A stretch of DNA of 64,000 bases from Thalassobaculum fulvum (GCF_014652915.1 NZ_BMZS01000005.1:353489-417488); one strand, 5' to 3'; numbered from the stretch's first letter, positions 8,720 through 19,840 are shown. Notes: generated by a model not told the origin, from the letters alone. Numbers and translations are program-made.

Positions 8720-10191
8720 CCGGCCGTCTTTCCCCAGGCACCCTCGCGGGACTGCCCGCCGCCATCTCCCGCCCGCGCTACGACCGCGCCGGGCTCGACG
8801 TCGGCATCGTCCATATCGGCCTCGGGGCGTTCCACCGGGCGCATCAGGCAGTCTACACCGACGACGCCCTGAACGCGGTGCCGGGGGCCTGGGGCATCTG
8901 CGGGGTGTCGCTGCGCAGCCCCGACACCCGCGACGCGCTGGCGCCGCAGGCCGGCCTCTACACCGTCGGCGTGCGCGACGAGGAAGGCGAGCGGTTGCGC
9001 GTCGTCGGCTCGGTGGTCGAGACCCTGGTCGCGCCCGAGGATCCGGCCGTGGTGCTGGCGCGGCTCGTCGACCCGCGGGTCCGGGTGGTGACGGCCACGG
9101 TCACCGAGAAGGGCTATTGCCACAACCCGGCGACCGGCGAGCTGGACGCGAGCCATCCCGACATCCGCCACGACCTGCTGAACCCGACCCAGCCGCGTAC
9201 CCTCGCCGGCTTCCTGGTCGAGGCGCTGCGCCGCCGCCGTGCCGCCGGCCGGCCGCCGTTCAGCGTGCTGTCCTGCGACAACCTGCCGGGCAACGGCGAG
9301 GTGACGGGCAGCATCCTGCGGGCCTACGCGGCCATGCTGGAGCCGGACCTGGACCACTGGATCGCCGACAACGTGTCGTGCCCGAGCTCGATGGTCGACC
9401 GCATCGTGCCGGCGACCACGGCCGACGACCGCATCCGGATCTCCGCGGCGCTCGGCGTCGAGGACGCCGCCCCGGTGGTGACCGAGCCGTTCACCCAGTG
9501 GGTGTTCGAGGACCGGTTCCCGACCGGCCGCCCGGCCTGGGAGGATTTCGGCGCCGAGCCGGTGGCCGACGTGCGGCCCTACGAGGCGATGAAGCTGCGG
9601 CTGCTGAACGCCAGCCATTCCTGCATCGCCTATCTCGGCTACCTCGCCGGCTACCAGACGGTGGCCGAGACGATCGCCGACCCGGCCTTCGAGCGGTTCG
9701 TCGGGGCGCTGATGGACGACGAGGTGACCCCGACCCTGCGCATGCCGGCCGGCGCCGACCTGGCCGGCTACAAGGCGGCGCTGCTGGCCCGGTTCGCCAA
9801 TCCGGCGCTCAGGCACCGGACCTGGCAGATCGCCATGGACGGCAGCCAGAAGCTGCCGCAGCGCATCCTGGTGACGATCCGCGACCGGCTGGCCGCCGGC
9901 GCGCCGTTCGACCGGCTGGCGCTCGGCGTGGCGGCGTGGATGCGCTACGTACGCGGCGTCGACGAGACCGGCGCCCCGATCGACGTGCGCGACCCCCTGG
10001 CCGAGCGGCTGCGGCGGCTGGCCGAGGAGGCCGGCCCGGTCGCCGGCCGCCTGGCGCCGGCGCTGCTGTCGGTGCGCGAGGTGTTCGGCGACGACCTGCC
10101 GGCGAACCCGGCATTCGTGACCGCGGTCACCGGCGCCCTGGAAGGGCTGTTCGACCGCGGTGCGTGGTACTGCGTGGAGCGACTGGGGTAG
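8716..10191 (+). CDS. uxuB: Fructuronate reductase (mannonate oxidoreductase), mannitol dehydrogenase family
   Basis: A 491-residue long-chain polyol dehydrogenase of the family that includes UxuB, UxaB and mannitol 2-dehydrogenase. The NAD-binding N-terminus reads VGIVHIGLGAFHRAHQAVYTDD. The catalytic region contains MKLRLLNASHSCIAYLGYL. In this operon it should reduce D-fructuronate to D-mannonate, the substrate of the ManD encoded 5.5 kb upstream. Sequence alone cannot exclude mannitol or arabinitol oxidation, but the coupling to uxaC favours fructuronate. The GTG start overlaps the uxaC stop. The operon ends here; a convergent gene begins 20 bp later. No gene for 2-keto-3-deoxygluconate kinase or aldolase is in the window. 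Confidence 0.85.
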   Translation: MTGRLSPGTLAGLPAAISRPRYDRAGLDVGIVHIGLGAFHRAHQAVYTDDALNAVPGAWGICGVSLRSPDTRDALAPQAGLYTVGVRDEEGERLRVVGSVVETLVAPEDPAVVLARLVDPRVRVVTATVTEKGYCHNPATGELDASHPDIRHDLLNPTQPRTLAGFLVEALRRRRAAGRPPFSVLSCDNLPGNGEVTGSILRAYAAMLEPDLDHWIADNVSCPSSMVDRIVPATTADDRIRISAALGVEDAAPVVTEPFTQWVFEDRFPTGRPAWEDFGAEPVADVRPYEAMKLRLLNASHSCIAYLGYLAGYQTVAETIADPAFERFVGALMDDEVTPTLRMPAGADLAGYKAALLARFANPALRHRTWQIAMDGSQKLPQRILVTIRDRLAAGAPFDRLALGVAAWMRYVRGVDETGAPIDVRDPLAERLRRLAEEAGPVAGRLAPALLSVREVFGDDLPANPAFVTAVTGALEGLFDRGAWYCVERLG

Positions 10192-10211
10192 GGGACGCAA
10201 CGGCAGGCGGG

Positions 10212-10796
10212 TCAGCCGGCGTCCTCTCCATGCGCCAGGGACGCGAGCAGCGGCTGGGCGAGGTGGCCGACCTCGTACCATGTGCCGGGCCTCGTGCCGT
10301 CAGGCTCGCTCTCCGTGACGACGACCCGCAGCGTCCGCCAGTTGCCGGCATCCAGCCCGGCGGTCGCGACCACGACGTCCGGCTCTGCCGAAACCTTCCG
10401 GCACCATGCCGCCTCCGCCGCCAGGGCGTCGGTAAGGTCGGCGTCGACCGGCAGGTCGGCCTCCCGGAGCACCGCGAACCGGGCCTCGCTGCCGAGGCCG
10501 CGGCGGGCGTCCAGGCCGACCCAGGTCCGGATCGGCGGGCGGCCGAACGCGTCGGTGACCACCTTGAAGCGTCCGTCGGTCAGGAAGTCCCGGAAGGCGT
10601 CGGCCCGGCGCCACAGGTACAGCGACGAGTACTCGTTGGCGGCGGCGCCGTAGCGGCCGGCCTCGCGAACCAGGAACGCCTTGAAATGCAGCTCCGGCAC
10701 CGCCGACCAGAGGGCGCCGCGCGCCTGGACGCGCGTCCGGATCAGGCCGAGGTCGTAGGCCGCCGGCAGGCGGTGGGCGTAGTGGGCGATCAGCAC
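10212..10796 (-). CDS. DUF4865 family protein
   Basis: A 194-residue soluble protein starting at GTG, with GGGAG eight bases upstream. A longer reading to 10901 runs into the divergent promoter region and has no ribosome site. The opening LIAHYAHRLPAAYDLGLIRTR, with its tyrosine and leucine spacing, and the segment HFKAFLVRE match what I recall of DUF4865. That family of unknown function is usually found beside a LysR regulator, and it is here too. WVGLDARRG and the late TWYEVGHLAQP stretch are other recognisable blocks. No catalytic motif is evident. The protein may be a small monooxygenase-like or ligand-binding fold, but that is speculation. It is divergent from the LysR gene and convergent with uxuB. 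Confidence 0.7.
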   Translation of the reverse strand: MLIAHYAHRLPAAYDLGLIRTRVQARGALWSAVPELHFKAFLVREAGRYGAAANEYSSLYLWRRADAFRDFLTDGRFKVVTDAFGRPPIRTWVGLDARRGLGSEARFAVLREADLPVDADLTDALAAEAAWCRKVSAEPDVVVATAGLDAGNWRTLRVVVTESEPDGTRPGTWYEVGHLAQPLLASLAHGEDAG

Positions 10797-10870
10797 GGTC
10801 GTGTCTCCCGTCGAGAGGAACTGCGCCCCGCATCGGCGCGCTCGTCCGGGAAGCCTAGGGTTCGCCCTCT

Positions 10871-10903
10871 CATTGCGAAATCCGCGGGAATTGGGTTTCA
10901 ATG
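10871..10903. promoter_or_regulatory. Candidate LysR-type control region between the DUF4865 and lysR genes
   Basis: CATTG (10871-10875) and CAATG (10899-10903) form a spaced inverted repeat in the only AT-rich part of the 134-bp divergent gap. This is where a self-regulating LysR protein would be expected to bind. The match is short, so the call is weak. Confidence 0.25.
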
Positions 10904-10930
10904 ATTTGAGTTGGAAATGGACGGAATGCC

Positions 10931-11779
10931 GTGGACACGCTGGATATCGAGGCGGTCCGAGCCTTCGTGCTGGTCGCCGACCTGAAGAGCTTCACCCGCA
11001 CCGGCGAGGCCATGGGCATGACGCAGTCGGCGGTCAGCCTGAAGGTCAAGCGGCTGGAGGACGGGCTGGGCCGGCGGTTGCTCGAGCGCACGCCGCGGCT
11101 GGTCAGGCTGTCGCGCGAAGGCGACGTGTTCCTGGAGCCGGCCCGGGCGCTGCTGGCCGCCCATGACGCGGCGCAGGCGTCGTTCGCCGAGACCACGCGG
11201 CGCCTGACGGTCGGCATCAGCCATCACATCGTCGGTGCCGAACTGCCGCGCCTGCTGAAGCGCATGAGCGAGTCCGAGCCCAGCCTGGTCGTCGACATGC
11301 GGATCGCCGCCTCGCGCGACGTGCTGGAGGCGTTCGACCGCGGCGACCTGGACGCGGCGATCGTGCTGCGCCACGGCAACCCGCGGCGCGACGCCGAGAT
11401 CGTGATGGAGGAGGGATTCGGCTGGATGGCGGCCCCGGACTTCCGGCAGCCGGGCGGCGAGCCGCTGCGGCTGGCGACCCAGGCCGAGCCGTGCAGCGTC
11501 CGCAGCATGGCGGTCGCCGCCCTCGACGCCGCCGGCATCCCGTGGCGCGAGGTGTTCGTCGGCGGCGGCGTCGCCACCGTCGGCGCCGCCGTCTCGGCCG
11601 GGCTGGCGGTCGCGGCACTCTGCCGCCGGGTGGCGCCGCCAGGCACCGTCGACGCCGGATTGCGGCTCGGGCTGCCGCCGCTGCCGACTGGCGAGGTGAT
11701 CCAGTGCTCGCGCCTCGCCGACCGGCGGGCCCGCGAGTCGCTGCGGACCCTGCTGGCCTGCATCCGGTCGACGGCGTAG
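10931..11779 (+). CDS. LysR family transcriptional regulator
   Basis: A 282-residue LysR-type regulator starting at GTG. Residues 1-60 form the winged helix-turn-helix (LDIEAVRAFVLVADLKSFTRTGEAMGMTQ, then SLKVKRLEDGLGRRLLERT). The remainder is a periplasmic-binding-like effector domain, slightly shorter than average. It lies head to head with the DUF4865 gene, the classic arrangement for a LysR protein controlling its neighbour. It ends 113 bp before a convergent gene, and the gap carries a remnant of an acyl-CoA dehydrogenase 3' end. The effector is unknown. Confidence 0.9.
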   Translation: MDTLDIEAVRAFVLVADLKSFTRTGEAMGMTQSAVSLKVKRLEDGLGRRLLERTPRLVRLSREGDVFLEPARALLAAHDAAQASFAETTRRLTVGISHHIVGAELPRLLKRMSESEPSLVVDMRIAASRDVLEAFDRGDLDAAIVLRHGNPRRDAEIVMEEGFGWMAAPDFRQPGGEPLRLATQAEPCSVRSMAVAALDAAGIPWREVFVGGGVATVGAAVSAGLAVAALCRRVAPPGTVDAGLRLGLPPLPTGEVIQCSRLADRRARESLRTLLACIRSTA

Positions 11780-11792
11780 TTCCTGAGCTGGA

Positions 11793-11858
11793 TTACGCGG
11801 CTTCGCTGGCGTCGGTCAGGGCGATGAGCCGCCCGGTGCGCATGCCGGGCAGCAAGGC
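11793..11858 (-). pseudogene. Remnant of an acyl-CoA dehydrogenase 3' end
   Basis: On the minus strand this reads ALLPGMRTGRLIALTD followed by ASEAA and a TAA stop. It resembles the C-terminus of the acyl-CoA dehydrogenase 400 bp away (HTERFIALTDGTAA). At the DNA level 18 bases are identical (CGTCGGTCAGGGCGATGA), with further matches on one side. It has no start and no upstream coding remainder, so it looks like the leftover of a duplicated or replaced gene end. Confidence 0.45.
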
Positions 11859-11892
11859 GGCGGTACTGCGTCGCCCGGAAGAGGACGGACCG

Positions 11893-12198
11893 TTACCCGC
11901 CGCCGACCCGGTGGAACTCGACGAAGAACTCGACCGGCCCGTCGATCACCACCCGGTGCCGCTCCTGCGGCCTGATCACCGCGCTGGCCCCGGCGTCAAG
12001 GACCGTTTCCTCACCGGTTTCGGCGACCACGTAGGTCAGGCTTCCGGCGTTCACCTGGAGCAGTCCCCACACGCCCGCCTTGGTGCTGTGGTCCGCACGC
12101 AGCGCCGCAGGGACGGTCGATTCCGTGAAGACCGGCGTTCGCTTGTACGGCCGCGAGCCGTCCGGGAGGAGCACCGAACCGGCCGGCCCCCGGCTCAT
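11893..12198 (-). CDS. DUF1971 (TehB/YeaR-like) small cupin-type protein
   Basis: A 101-residue protein whose order LPDGSRPYKRTPVFTESTVPAALR, then HSTKAGVWGLLQV, then RPQERHRVVIDGPVEFFVEFHR, matches the small DUF1971 beta-barrel family (YeaR and the N-terminal part of some TehB proteins). These have been linked to tellurite or nitrosative stress, but a biochemical role is not established. Its ATG overlaps the TGA of the upstream acyl-CoA dehydrogenase as ATGA, so it is translated with a lipid-degradation gene. Its stop lies 113 bp before the convergent LysR gene. The family call is fairly confident; the reason for coupling it to beta-oxidation is unknown. Confidence 0.75.
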   Translation of the reverse strand: MSRGPAGSVLLPDGSRPYKRTPVFTESTVPAALRADHSTKAGVWGLLQVNAGSLTYVVAETGEETVLDAGASAVIRPQERHRVVIDGPVEFFVEFHRVGGG

Positions 12199-13331
12199 GC
12201 CGCGGTGCCGTCGGTCAGGGCGATGAACCGCTCGGTATGGAAGTCGACGTCGCCGAGAAGGTGGTCGATCATCACCAGTCGCTTGGCGTAGTGCGACAGC
12301 GCGTATTCCCAGGTCATGGCGATGCCGCCGTGCAGCTGGATCGCCTCCTCGGCGACGTGGTGGGCGGCGCGGCCGATCGTGACCTTGGCGGCGCTGACCG
12401 TGCGCTCGCGCTCGACCCGGTCCGCTCCCAGCTTGGCGGCCGCCAGGATCGCCATCGAGCGGGCCTGCTCCAGCTCGGTGCGCATGTCGACCATGCGGTG
12501 CTGCAGCGCCTGGAACGAGCCGATCGGTCGGCCGAACTGCTTGCGGGTCTTCAGGTAGTCCAGCGTGGTCTCGCAGGCCACCTCCATCGCCCCGACCGCC
12601 TCGGCGCACAGCGCCGCGATGCCGCGCGCCACCGCCGCCTCGATGGCGGGGAAGGCGGCACCCGGCTCGCCCAACGGCTCGGCGGCGACGCCGTCCAGCA
12701 CCACCTCGGCCGAGCGGCCGCCGTCGATCGTCGGGTTGCCGTGCACGGTCAGGCCGGCGGCGTCGCTGGCCACCAGGAACAGGCCGATGCCGGCTTCGTC
12801 GCCGGTGCCGCCGGCGGTGCGGGCCGACACGATCAGCGTGTCGGCGGCGTCGCCGTTGATCACCACCGACTTGCGGCCGGTCAGGCGCCAGCCGTCGCCG
12901 CTCTCTTCGGCCCGGGTTCCGACATGGGCGAGGTCGTAGCGCCCGTCCGGCTCGCCATGGGCAAACGCCAGCAGCTTCTCGCCGGCGACGACGTGGCCGA
13001 GGATGTGGGCCTTCTGCTCGTCCGAGCCGGCCAGTTCGACCAGACTGCCGCCGAGCACGACGGTCGCCAGGTAGGGCTCGACCACCAGGCCGCGGCCGAA
13101 CGCCTCGGCGACCACCATCAGGTCGACGCCGCCGCCGCCGAGCCCGCCGACCGCCTCCGGGAACGGCACCGCCAGCAGGCCGAGTTCGGCGAAGGTCGCC
13201 CACATGGCGCGGCTGAAGCCCTGCTCGGAGGCCGCCGCCGCCTGCCGCGCCTCGAAGCCGTACCGGTCGCGGACCAGCCGGTCGACGGTCTCCTTCAGGA
13301 GCCGCTGCTCCTCCGACAGCGAGAAGTCCAT
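12195..13331 (-). CDS. Acyl-CoA dehydrogenase (small form)
   Basis: A 378-residue flavoenzyme of normal length that oxidises an acyl-CoA to the trans-2-enoyl-CoA. The N-terminal helical domain begins MDFSLSEEQRLLKETVDRLV. The C-terminal helical domain carries TLDYLKTRKQFGRPIGSFQALQHR, of which RKQFGRPIGSFQA is the signature. It ends with AIQLHGGIAMTWEYALSHYAKR. The signature short FAD loop of the middle domain is weak, and the protein resembles the smaller partner of paired alpha2beta2 acyl-CoA dehydrogenases. The second, longer paralogue sits directly upstream in the same direction, so the two could form one heteromeric enzyme. A repeat element separates them. Confidence 0.85.
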   Translation of the reverse strand: MDFSLSEEQRLLKETVDRLVRDRYGFEARQAAAASEQGFSRAMWATFAELGLLAVPFPEAVGGLGGGGVDLMVVAEAFGRGLVVEPYLATVVLGGSLVELAGSDEQKAHILGHVVAGEKLLAFAHGEPDGRYDLAHVGTRAEESGDGWRLTGRKSVVINGDAADTLIVSARTAGGTGDEAGIGLFLVASDAAGLTVHGNPTIDGGRSAEVVLDGVAAEPLGEPGAAFPAIEAAVARGIAALCAEAVGAMEVACETTLDYLKTRKQFGRPIGSFQALQHRMVDMRTELEQARSMAILAAAKLGADRVERERTVSAAKVTIGRAAHHVAEEAIQLHGGIAMTWEYALSHYAKRLVMIDHLLGDVDFHTERFIALTDGTAA

Positions 13332-13377
13332 GGGCGTTCCTTCCTCAGTGTCTCTCGGCCTTGTCTCTCGGCCGCGC

Positions 13378-13530
13378 CCGTCGCGCCGTGGGTTCCGGAT
13401 CCGTCTCGCCTGCGGCGATCCGCCCCGGAATGACGAAGGGGAGGGGTGACAATGCTCCCGGTCCCTGCCTCCTCTTCGTCATTCCGGCCGAAGCGACATC
13501 GTCGCGCAGAGCCGGAACCCATGACGTGAC
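13378..13530. repeat. Dispersed intergenic inverted-repeat element, copy 4
   Basis: Lies between the two acyl-CoA dehydrogenase genes, which read the same way. The left half opens GTCGCGCCGTGGGTTCCGG and closes CCCCGGAATGACG. The right half opens CGTCATTCCGGCCG and closes AGCCGGAACCCATGACG. The loop between the halves is about 45 bp. Confidence 0.7.
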
Positions 13531-13546
13531 AGGCGTCGCAGGCCCC

Positions 13547-14746
<1,200 letters not shown>

Positions 14747-14762
14747 GGGCGTCCTCCTTCCC

Positions 14763-16871
<2,109 letters not shown>

Positions 16872-16936
16872 GGTTCCTCCCGAGGGTCGGCTTTTTCGAT
16901 CACATAGACTGGGTCAGACACGGCTTCAAGAAAATT

Positions 16937-16961
16937 GGAACAGTGTTCCGAATGACGGAAT
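16937..16961 (-). promoter_or_regulatory. Predicted IclR operator upstream of the fadJ-like gene
   Basis: Three half-sites: GGAAC (16937-16941), 3 bp, GTTCCG (16945-16950), 5 bp (AATGA), CGGAAT (16956-16961). The first pair and the second pair each form an inverted repeat. The same arrangement occurs at 19766-19790, matching at 20 of 25 positions and lying at a similar distance before the acyl-CoA ligase gene. The IclR gene lies between the two targets. Confidence 0.7.
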
Positions 16962-16976
16962 TGATCGATCCGCACC

Positions 16977-17130
16977 CGACGGCGCGGGTAGGTTCCGGTT
17001 CCGTCCCGCCTCCGGCGACCCGGCCCGGGATGACGTCGGGAAGGAGGATGCTCCGGCTCTTTCCACTGACGTCATTCCGGACGGGTGCGCCGCTCCGGCG
17101 CGGCCGAGCCGGGACCCACGGAGCGACGGG
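16977..17130. repeat. Dispersed intergenic inverted-repeat element, copy 5
   Basis: Lies between the IclR gene and the fadJ-like gene. The left half ends GCCCGGGATGACG. The right half runs from GACGTCATTCCGGACGGG to GAGCCGGGACCCACGGAGCG. It occupies most of the 269-bp gap, leaving about 100 bp of promoter region next to the fadJ-like gene. Confidence 0.7.
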
Positions 17131-17140
17131 CGTCGTCGGC

Positions 17141-18007
17141 TCACGTCCCGGGCTCGCGCGGCCGGAAGCCGGCGGTGGCGGTCGGGGCGCCCGCCAGGTC
17201 GTGCTCGACCAGTCGTACGGTTTCCACCAGCCGCGGGCCGACCGTGCGCTCCAGCACGCTGCGGGTCAGGCGCAGGGACGAGCCGCCGCAGTTGAACGCC
17301 AGCACGTGGGCACCGCCCTCCAGCACCAGCGGCACGCCGGCCGAGGCGACGTCGCGGTTCCAGTCGCCTTCGGAGACGCAGTAGCCGTGGTCGGCGTAGA
17401 ACTTCAGCGCCTCCTCCAGGCCCTTGCGGAGGAACGGCCATTCGTCGCCGTGGTGGGCCTGCAGGCGGGCCAGCACGGCCTCGCGGTCGGCCTCGGGCAG
17501 GCCGGCGATGTAGGCCCGGCCCATGGAGGTGACGGGCATCGGGATGCGGGCGCCGACGTCGAGCCGCAGGATCAGCGGGCCGCGGCCCTGGCAGACGTCG
17601 ATGTAGACCATCTCCGAGCGGTCGCCGGAGCCGAGCGCCACCGAGCAGTCGGTCGAGTCGGCGAGCGCCTGCATGTGCGGGTGGGCGATGTCGCGCACGC
17701 CGTTGCCGGCGAGGTAGCGGTAGCCGAGCGCCAGCACGCCCGGGCCGAGTTGGTAGCGCTCGATCTGGTCGACATACCGGAGATAGCCGAGGGAGGTCAG
17801 GGTCTGGGTGAGGCGGGAGACCGTCGACTTCGGGATGCCGGTGCGCTTGGCCAGTTCGCCGTTGCCGAGGTAGCGGTCGTCGCGGCCGAAGGCCCGCAGG
17901 ATCTCGAGACCGCGTGCCAGGGCGGTGACGAACCCCGGGTCGGCCTCGGCGCCGTGGCGCCAGTCCTCGATGTTTGCCAGTCGCGGGTTGCTCGGTCGTC
18001 TCGGCAT
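17141..18007 (-). CDS. IclR family transcriptional regulator
   Basis: A 288-residue regulator. Residues about 25-85 are the winged helix-turn-helix (FVTALARGLEILRAFG, then GIPKSTVSRLTQTLTSLGYL). The remaining 190 residues are the IclR effector-binding GAF-like domain, with IPMPVTSMGRAYIAGLPEADR and YCVSEGDWNRDVASAGVPLV. It sits between the ligase gene and the fadJ-like gene in the same orientation, nine bases after the ligase stop would end on the opposite end of the block. IclR proteins often repress aromatic or acyl-CoA catabolism until an intermediate binds. The duplicated operator in front of both flanking promoters makes this protein the likely regulator of the block. The effector is unknown. 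Confidence 0.92.
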   Translation of the reverse strand: MPRRPSNPRLANIEDWRHGAEADPGFVTALARGLEILRAFGRDDRYLGNGELAKRTGIPKSTVSRLTQTLTSLGYLRYVDQIERYQLGPGVLALGYRYLAGNGVRDIAHPHMQALADSTDCSVALGSGDRSEMVYIDVCQGRGPLILRLDVGARIPMPVTSMGRAYIAGLPEADREAVLARLQAHHGDEWPFLRKGLEEALKFYADHGYCVSEGDWNRDVASAGVPLVLEGGAHVLAFNCGGSSLRLTRSVLERTVGPRLVETVRLVEHDLAGAPTATAGFRPREPGT

Positions 18008-18016
18008 GCGGTCGGC

Positions 18017-19687
18017 TCAGCTTGTTGCGGCGCGGGCCTGGTTCTCCTGGTCCTGCAGCACCCGCCACTGCACCTTGCCGGTCGGGGATTTCGGGAGGCT
18101 GCCGGAAAACTCGATCACGGCCGGGACCTTATAGGCGGCCATGCGCTCGCGACACCAGGACTGGATGTCCTCGGCCGTCGGCGAGGCGCCGTTGCGCGGG
18201 ACCACCACCGCCTTCACGGTCTCGCCGCGGCGCGGATCCGGAGTGGCGATGACGCAGACCTCCTGGATCCCCGGGTGCTCGTACATCATGGCCTCGACCT
18301 CGGCCGGCCAGACCTTGAATCCGGAGGCGTTGATCATCCGCTTCAGGCGGTCGACCAGGAAGAAATAGCCCTCGTCGTCGTAGTAGCCGAGGTCGCCGGT
18401 CCGGAAGAACCGCTTGCCGTCGCGCTCGAAGAACACCGCCGCGGTATCGTCCGGCCGATTCCAGTAGCCGAGGAACACCTGCGGGCCGGACACCACGATC
18501 TCGCCGACCGCCTCCGGCCCCAGCTCGGCCAGGGTCTCGGGGTCGACCACGCGGGCGTCGGTGTCGAAGAACGGGATGCCCCCGCACTGCCGCTTCGAGC
18601 GGCCGACCGGGTTGATGTGGGTCGGCGCGATGGTCTCGGTCAGGCCGTAGCCTTCCAGGTACTCGATCCCGGTCAGCGCGTGCAGCCGGTCGGCGACTGC
18701 CGCCGGCATCTGGGCGCCGCCGCCGCTGACCGCGACCAGCGACGACAGGTCGAAGCTGCCGGCCTCCGGGTCGGACAGCAGGTCGACGCACATGGTGGTG
18801 ATGCAACGCCAGTGCGACACCTGGTGGCGGGCGATCAGCGCGGCCGCGGTACGGCGGTTCCAGCGGGTCATCATGACCATGGTGGCGCCCTGGTAGACCA
18901 GCATGTTCATCGAGTTCTGCATGCCGGTCACGTGGAACAGCGGCAGGCTGACCAGCGACACCGACTCCGGGCCGCTCGGGCTCCAAACCAGGTTCCCGTA
19001 CATGGTGAACCCGACCGTCCGATGGGTGTGCAGGCAGCCCTTCGGCCGGCCGGTGGTGCCGGAGCTGAACGGCAGCACGCACCAGTCGTCGAGCCCGACC
19101 GTCAGCGGCGGCACCGGATGGTCGGAGGCCATCACCGCCTCCCACGCGACCATGCCCGGCCCGTCGACCGGGCGGCGCGGGGCGGCGACCGCCTCTGGCA
19201 GCTCCAGGTCGGTCGCCTCGCGCACGTAGTCGCCGTAGCAGCCCACCACGACGTGCTTCAACGGAGTTTCGCCGACCAGCGGCGCCACCACGTCCAGCAT
19301 CTCCTGGCCGACGACCGCGGCGGCGGCATCGGTGTCGGCGACGATGTGCCGGAGCTCCTCGATCTTGCTCATGGTGTTGACCGGCACCACCACCGCGTTG
19401 GCCCGCAGGATGGCGTAGTAGCCGATCACGAACTGCGGGCTGTTCTGCATGAACAGGATGACCCGGTCGCCCTTGCCGACGCCGGCGACGGCGCTCAGCC
19501 AGCCGGCCAACCGGTCGGTCGCGCGGTCGAGCTCGGTCCAGGAGATCCGGGTGCCGTAGTAGTGGATCGCCACCTTGTCCGGGAACCGCCGGGCGGCCAC
19601 CGTCAGGTTCTCCGAAAGGGTCGTCGCCGGTGGGGTGAGGCTGTGCGGCAGCCCCTTCGGCCAGACACCGAAATGACGATCGAACAT
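18017..19687 (-). CDS. AMP-forming acyl-CoA synthetase (long-chain fatty-acid/aryl-CoA ligase family)
   Basis: A 556-residue ANL-superfamily ligase that activates a carboxylic acid to its acyl-CoA through an acyl-adenylate. The start MFDRHFGVWPKGLPHSL follows a GGAGGT. Signature motifs are in order: PFSSGTTGRPKGCLHTH near residue 180, EGYGLTETIAPTHINP near 335, FRTGDLGYYDDEGYFF near 430, and the catalytic lysine motif LPKSPTGKVQWR near the end. It provides the substrate for the dehydrogenases and the FadJ-like enzyme downstream. The stop is nine bases before the IclR start, so both are probably co-transcribed. The chain length or aromatic nature of the acid is not predictable. A putative IclR operator lies 79 bp upstream. 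Confidence 0.9.
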   Translation of the reverse strand: MFDRHFGVWPKGLPHSLTPPATTLSENLTVAARRFPDKVAIHYYGTRISWTELDRATDRLAGWLSAVAGVGKGDRVILFMQNSPQFVIGYYAILRANAVVVPVNTMSKIEELRHIVADTDAAAAVVGQEMLDVVAPLVGETPLKHVVVGCYGDYVREATDLELPEAVAAPRRPVDGPGMVAWEAVMASDHPVPPLTVGLDDWCVLPFSSGTTGRPKGCLHTHRTVGFTMYGNLVWSPSGPESVSLVSLPLFHVTGMQNSMNMLVYQGATMVMMTRWNRRTAAALIARHQVSHWRCITTMCVDLLSDPEAGSFDLSSLVAVSGGGAQMPAAVADRLHALTGIEYLEGYGLTETIAPTHINPVGRSKRQCGGIPFFDTDARVVDPETLAELGPEAVGEIVVSGPQVFLGYWNRPDDTAAVFFERDGKRFFRTGDLGYYDDEGYFFLVDRLKRMINASGFKVWPAEVEAMMYEHPGIQEVCVIATPDPRRGETVKAVVVPRNGASPTAEDIQSWCRERMAAYKVPAVIEFSGSLPKSPTGKVQWRVLQDQENQARAATS

Positions 19688-19765
19688 CGGACCTCCCTCG
19701 ACTGGACGCTTTTGCGCCTCGCTTCCTGAACCTATCCCACGCGGCGACCGGGGGATCAACTCCGC

Positions 19766-19790
19766 GGAACGTGGTTCCGTATGTCGGAAT
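19766..19790 (-). promoter_or_regulatory. Predicted IclR operator upstream of the acyl-CoA ligase gene
   Basis: GGAAC (19766-19770), 3 bp, GTTCCG (19774-19779), 5 bp (TATGT), CGGAAT (19785-19790). It repeats the three-half-site layout found at 16937-16961. Here the first arm extends to CGGAAC, so the first pair is a perfect six-base inverted repeat. Confidence 0.7.
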
Positions 19791-19830
19791 GCCGCAAACC
19801 GCGGGCATCAGCGCGCTTGACCGGGTTTCA

Positions 19831-19840
19831 ATATCGATAT
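19831..19840. promoter_or_regulatory. ATATCGATAT palindrome in the gntR promoter region
   Basis: A perfect ten-base palindrome in an AT-rich patch 36 bp before the GntR start, 7 bp after TTGACC (19818-19823). It may be an operator for that GntR protein. It is the only AT-rich palindrome in the divergent gap. Confidence 0.35.

Noticed and set aside
10797..10901. Longer N-terminus for the DUF4865 protein
   Set aside because: The extension falls in the divergent promoter gap, has no ribosome site and does not resemble the family.
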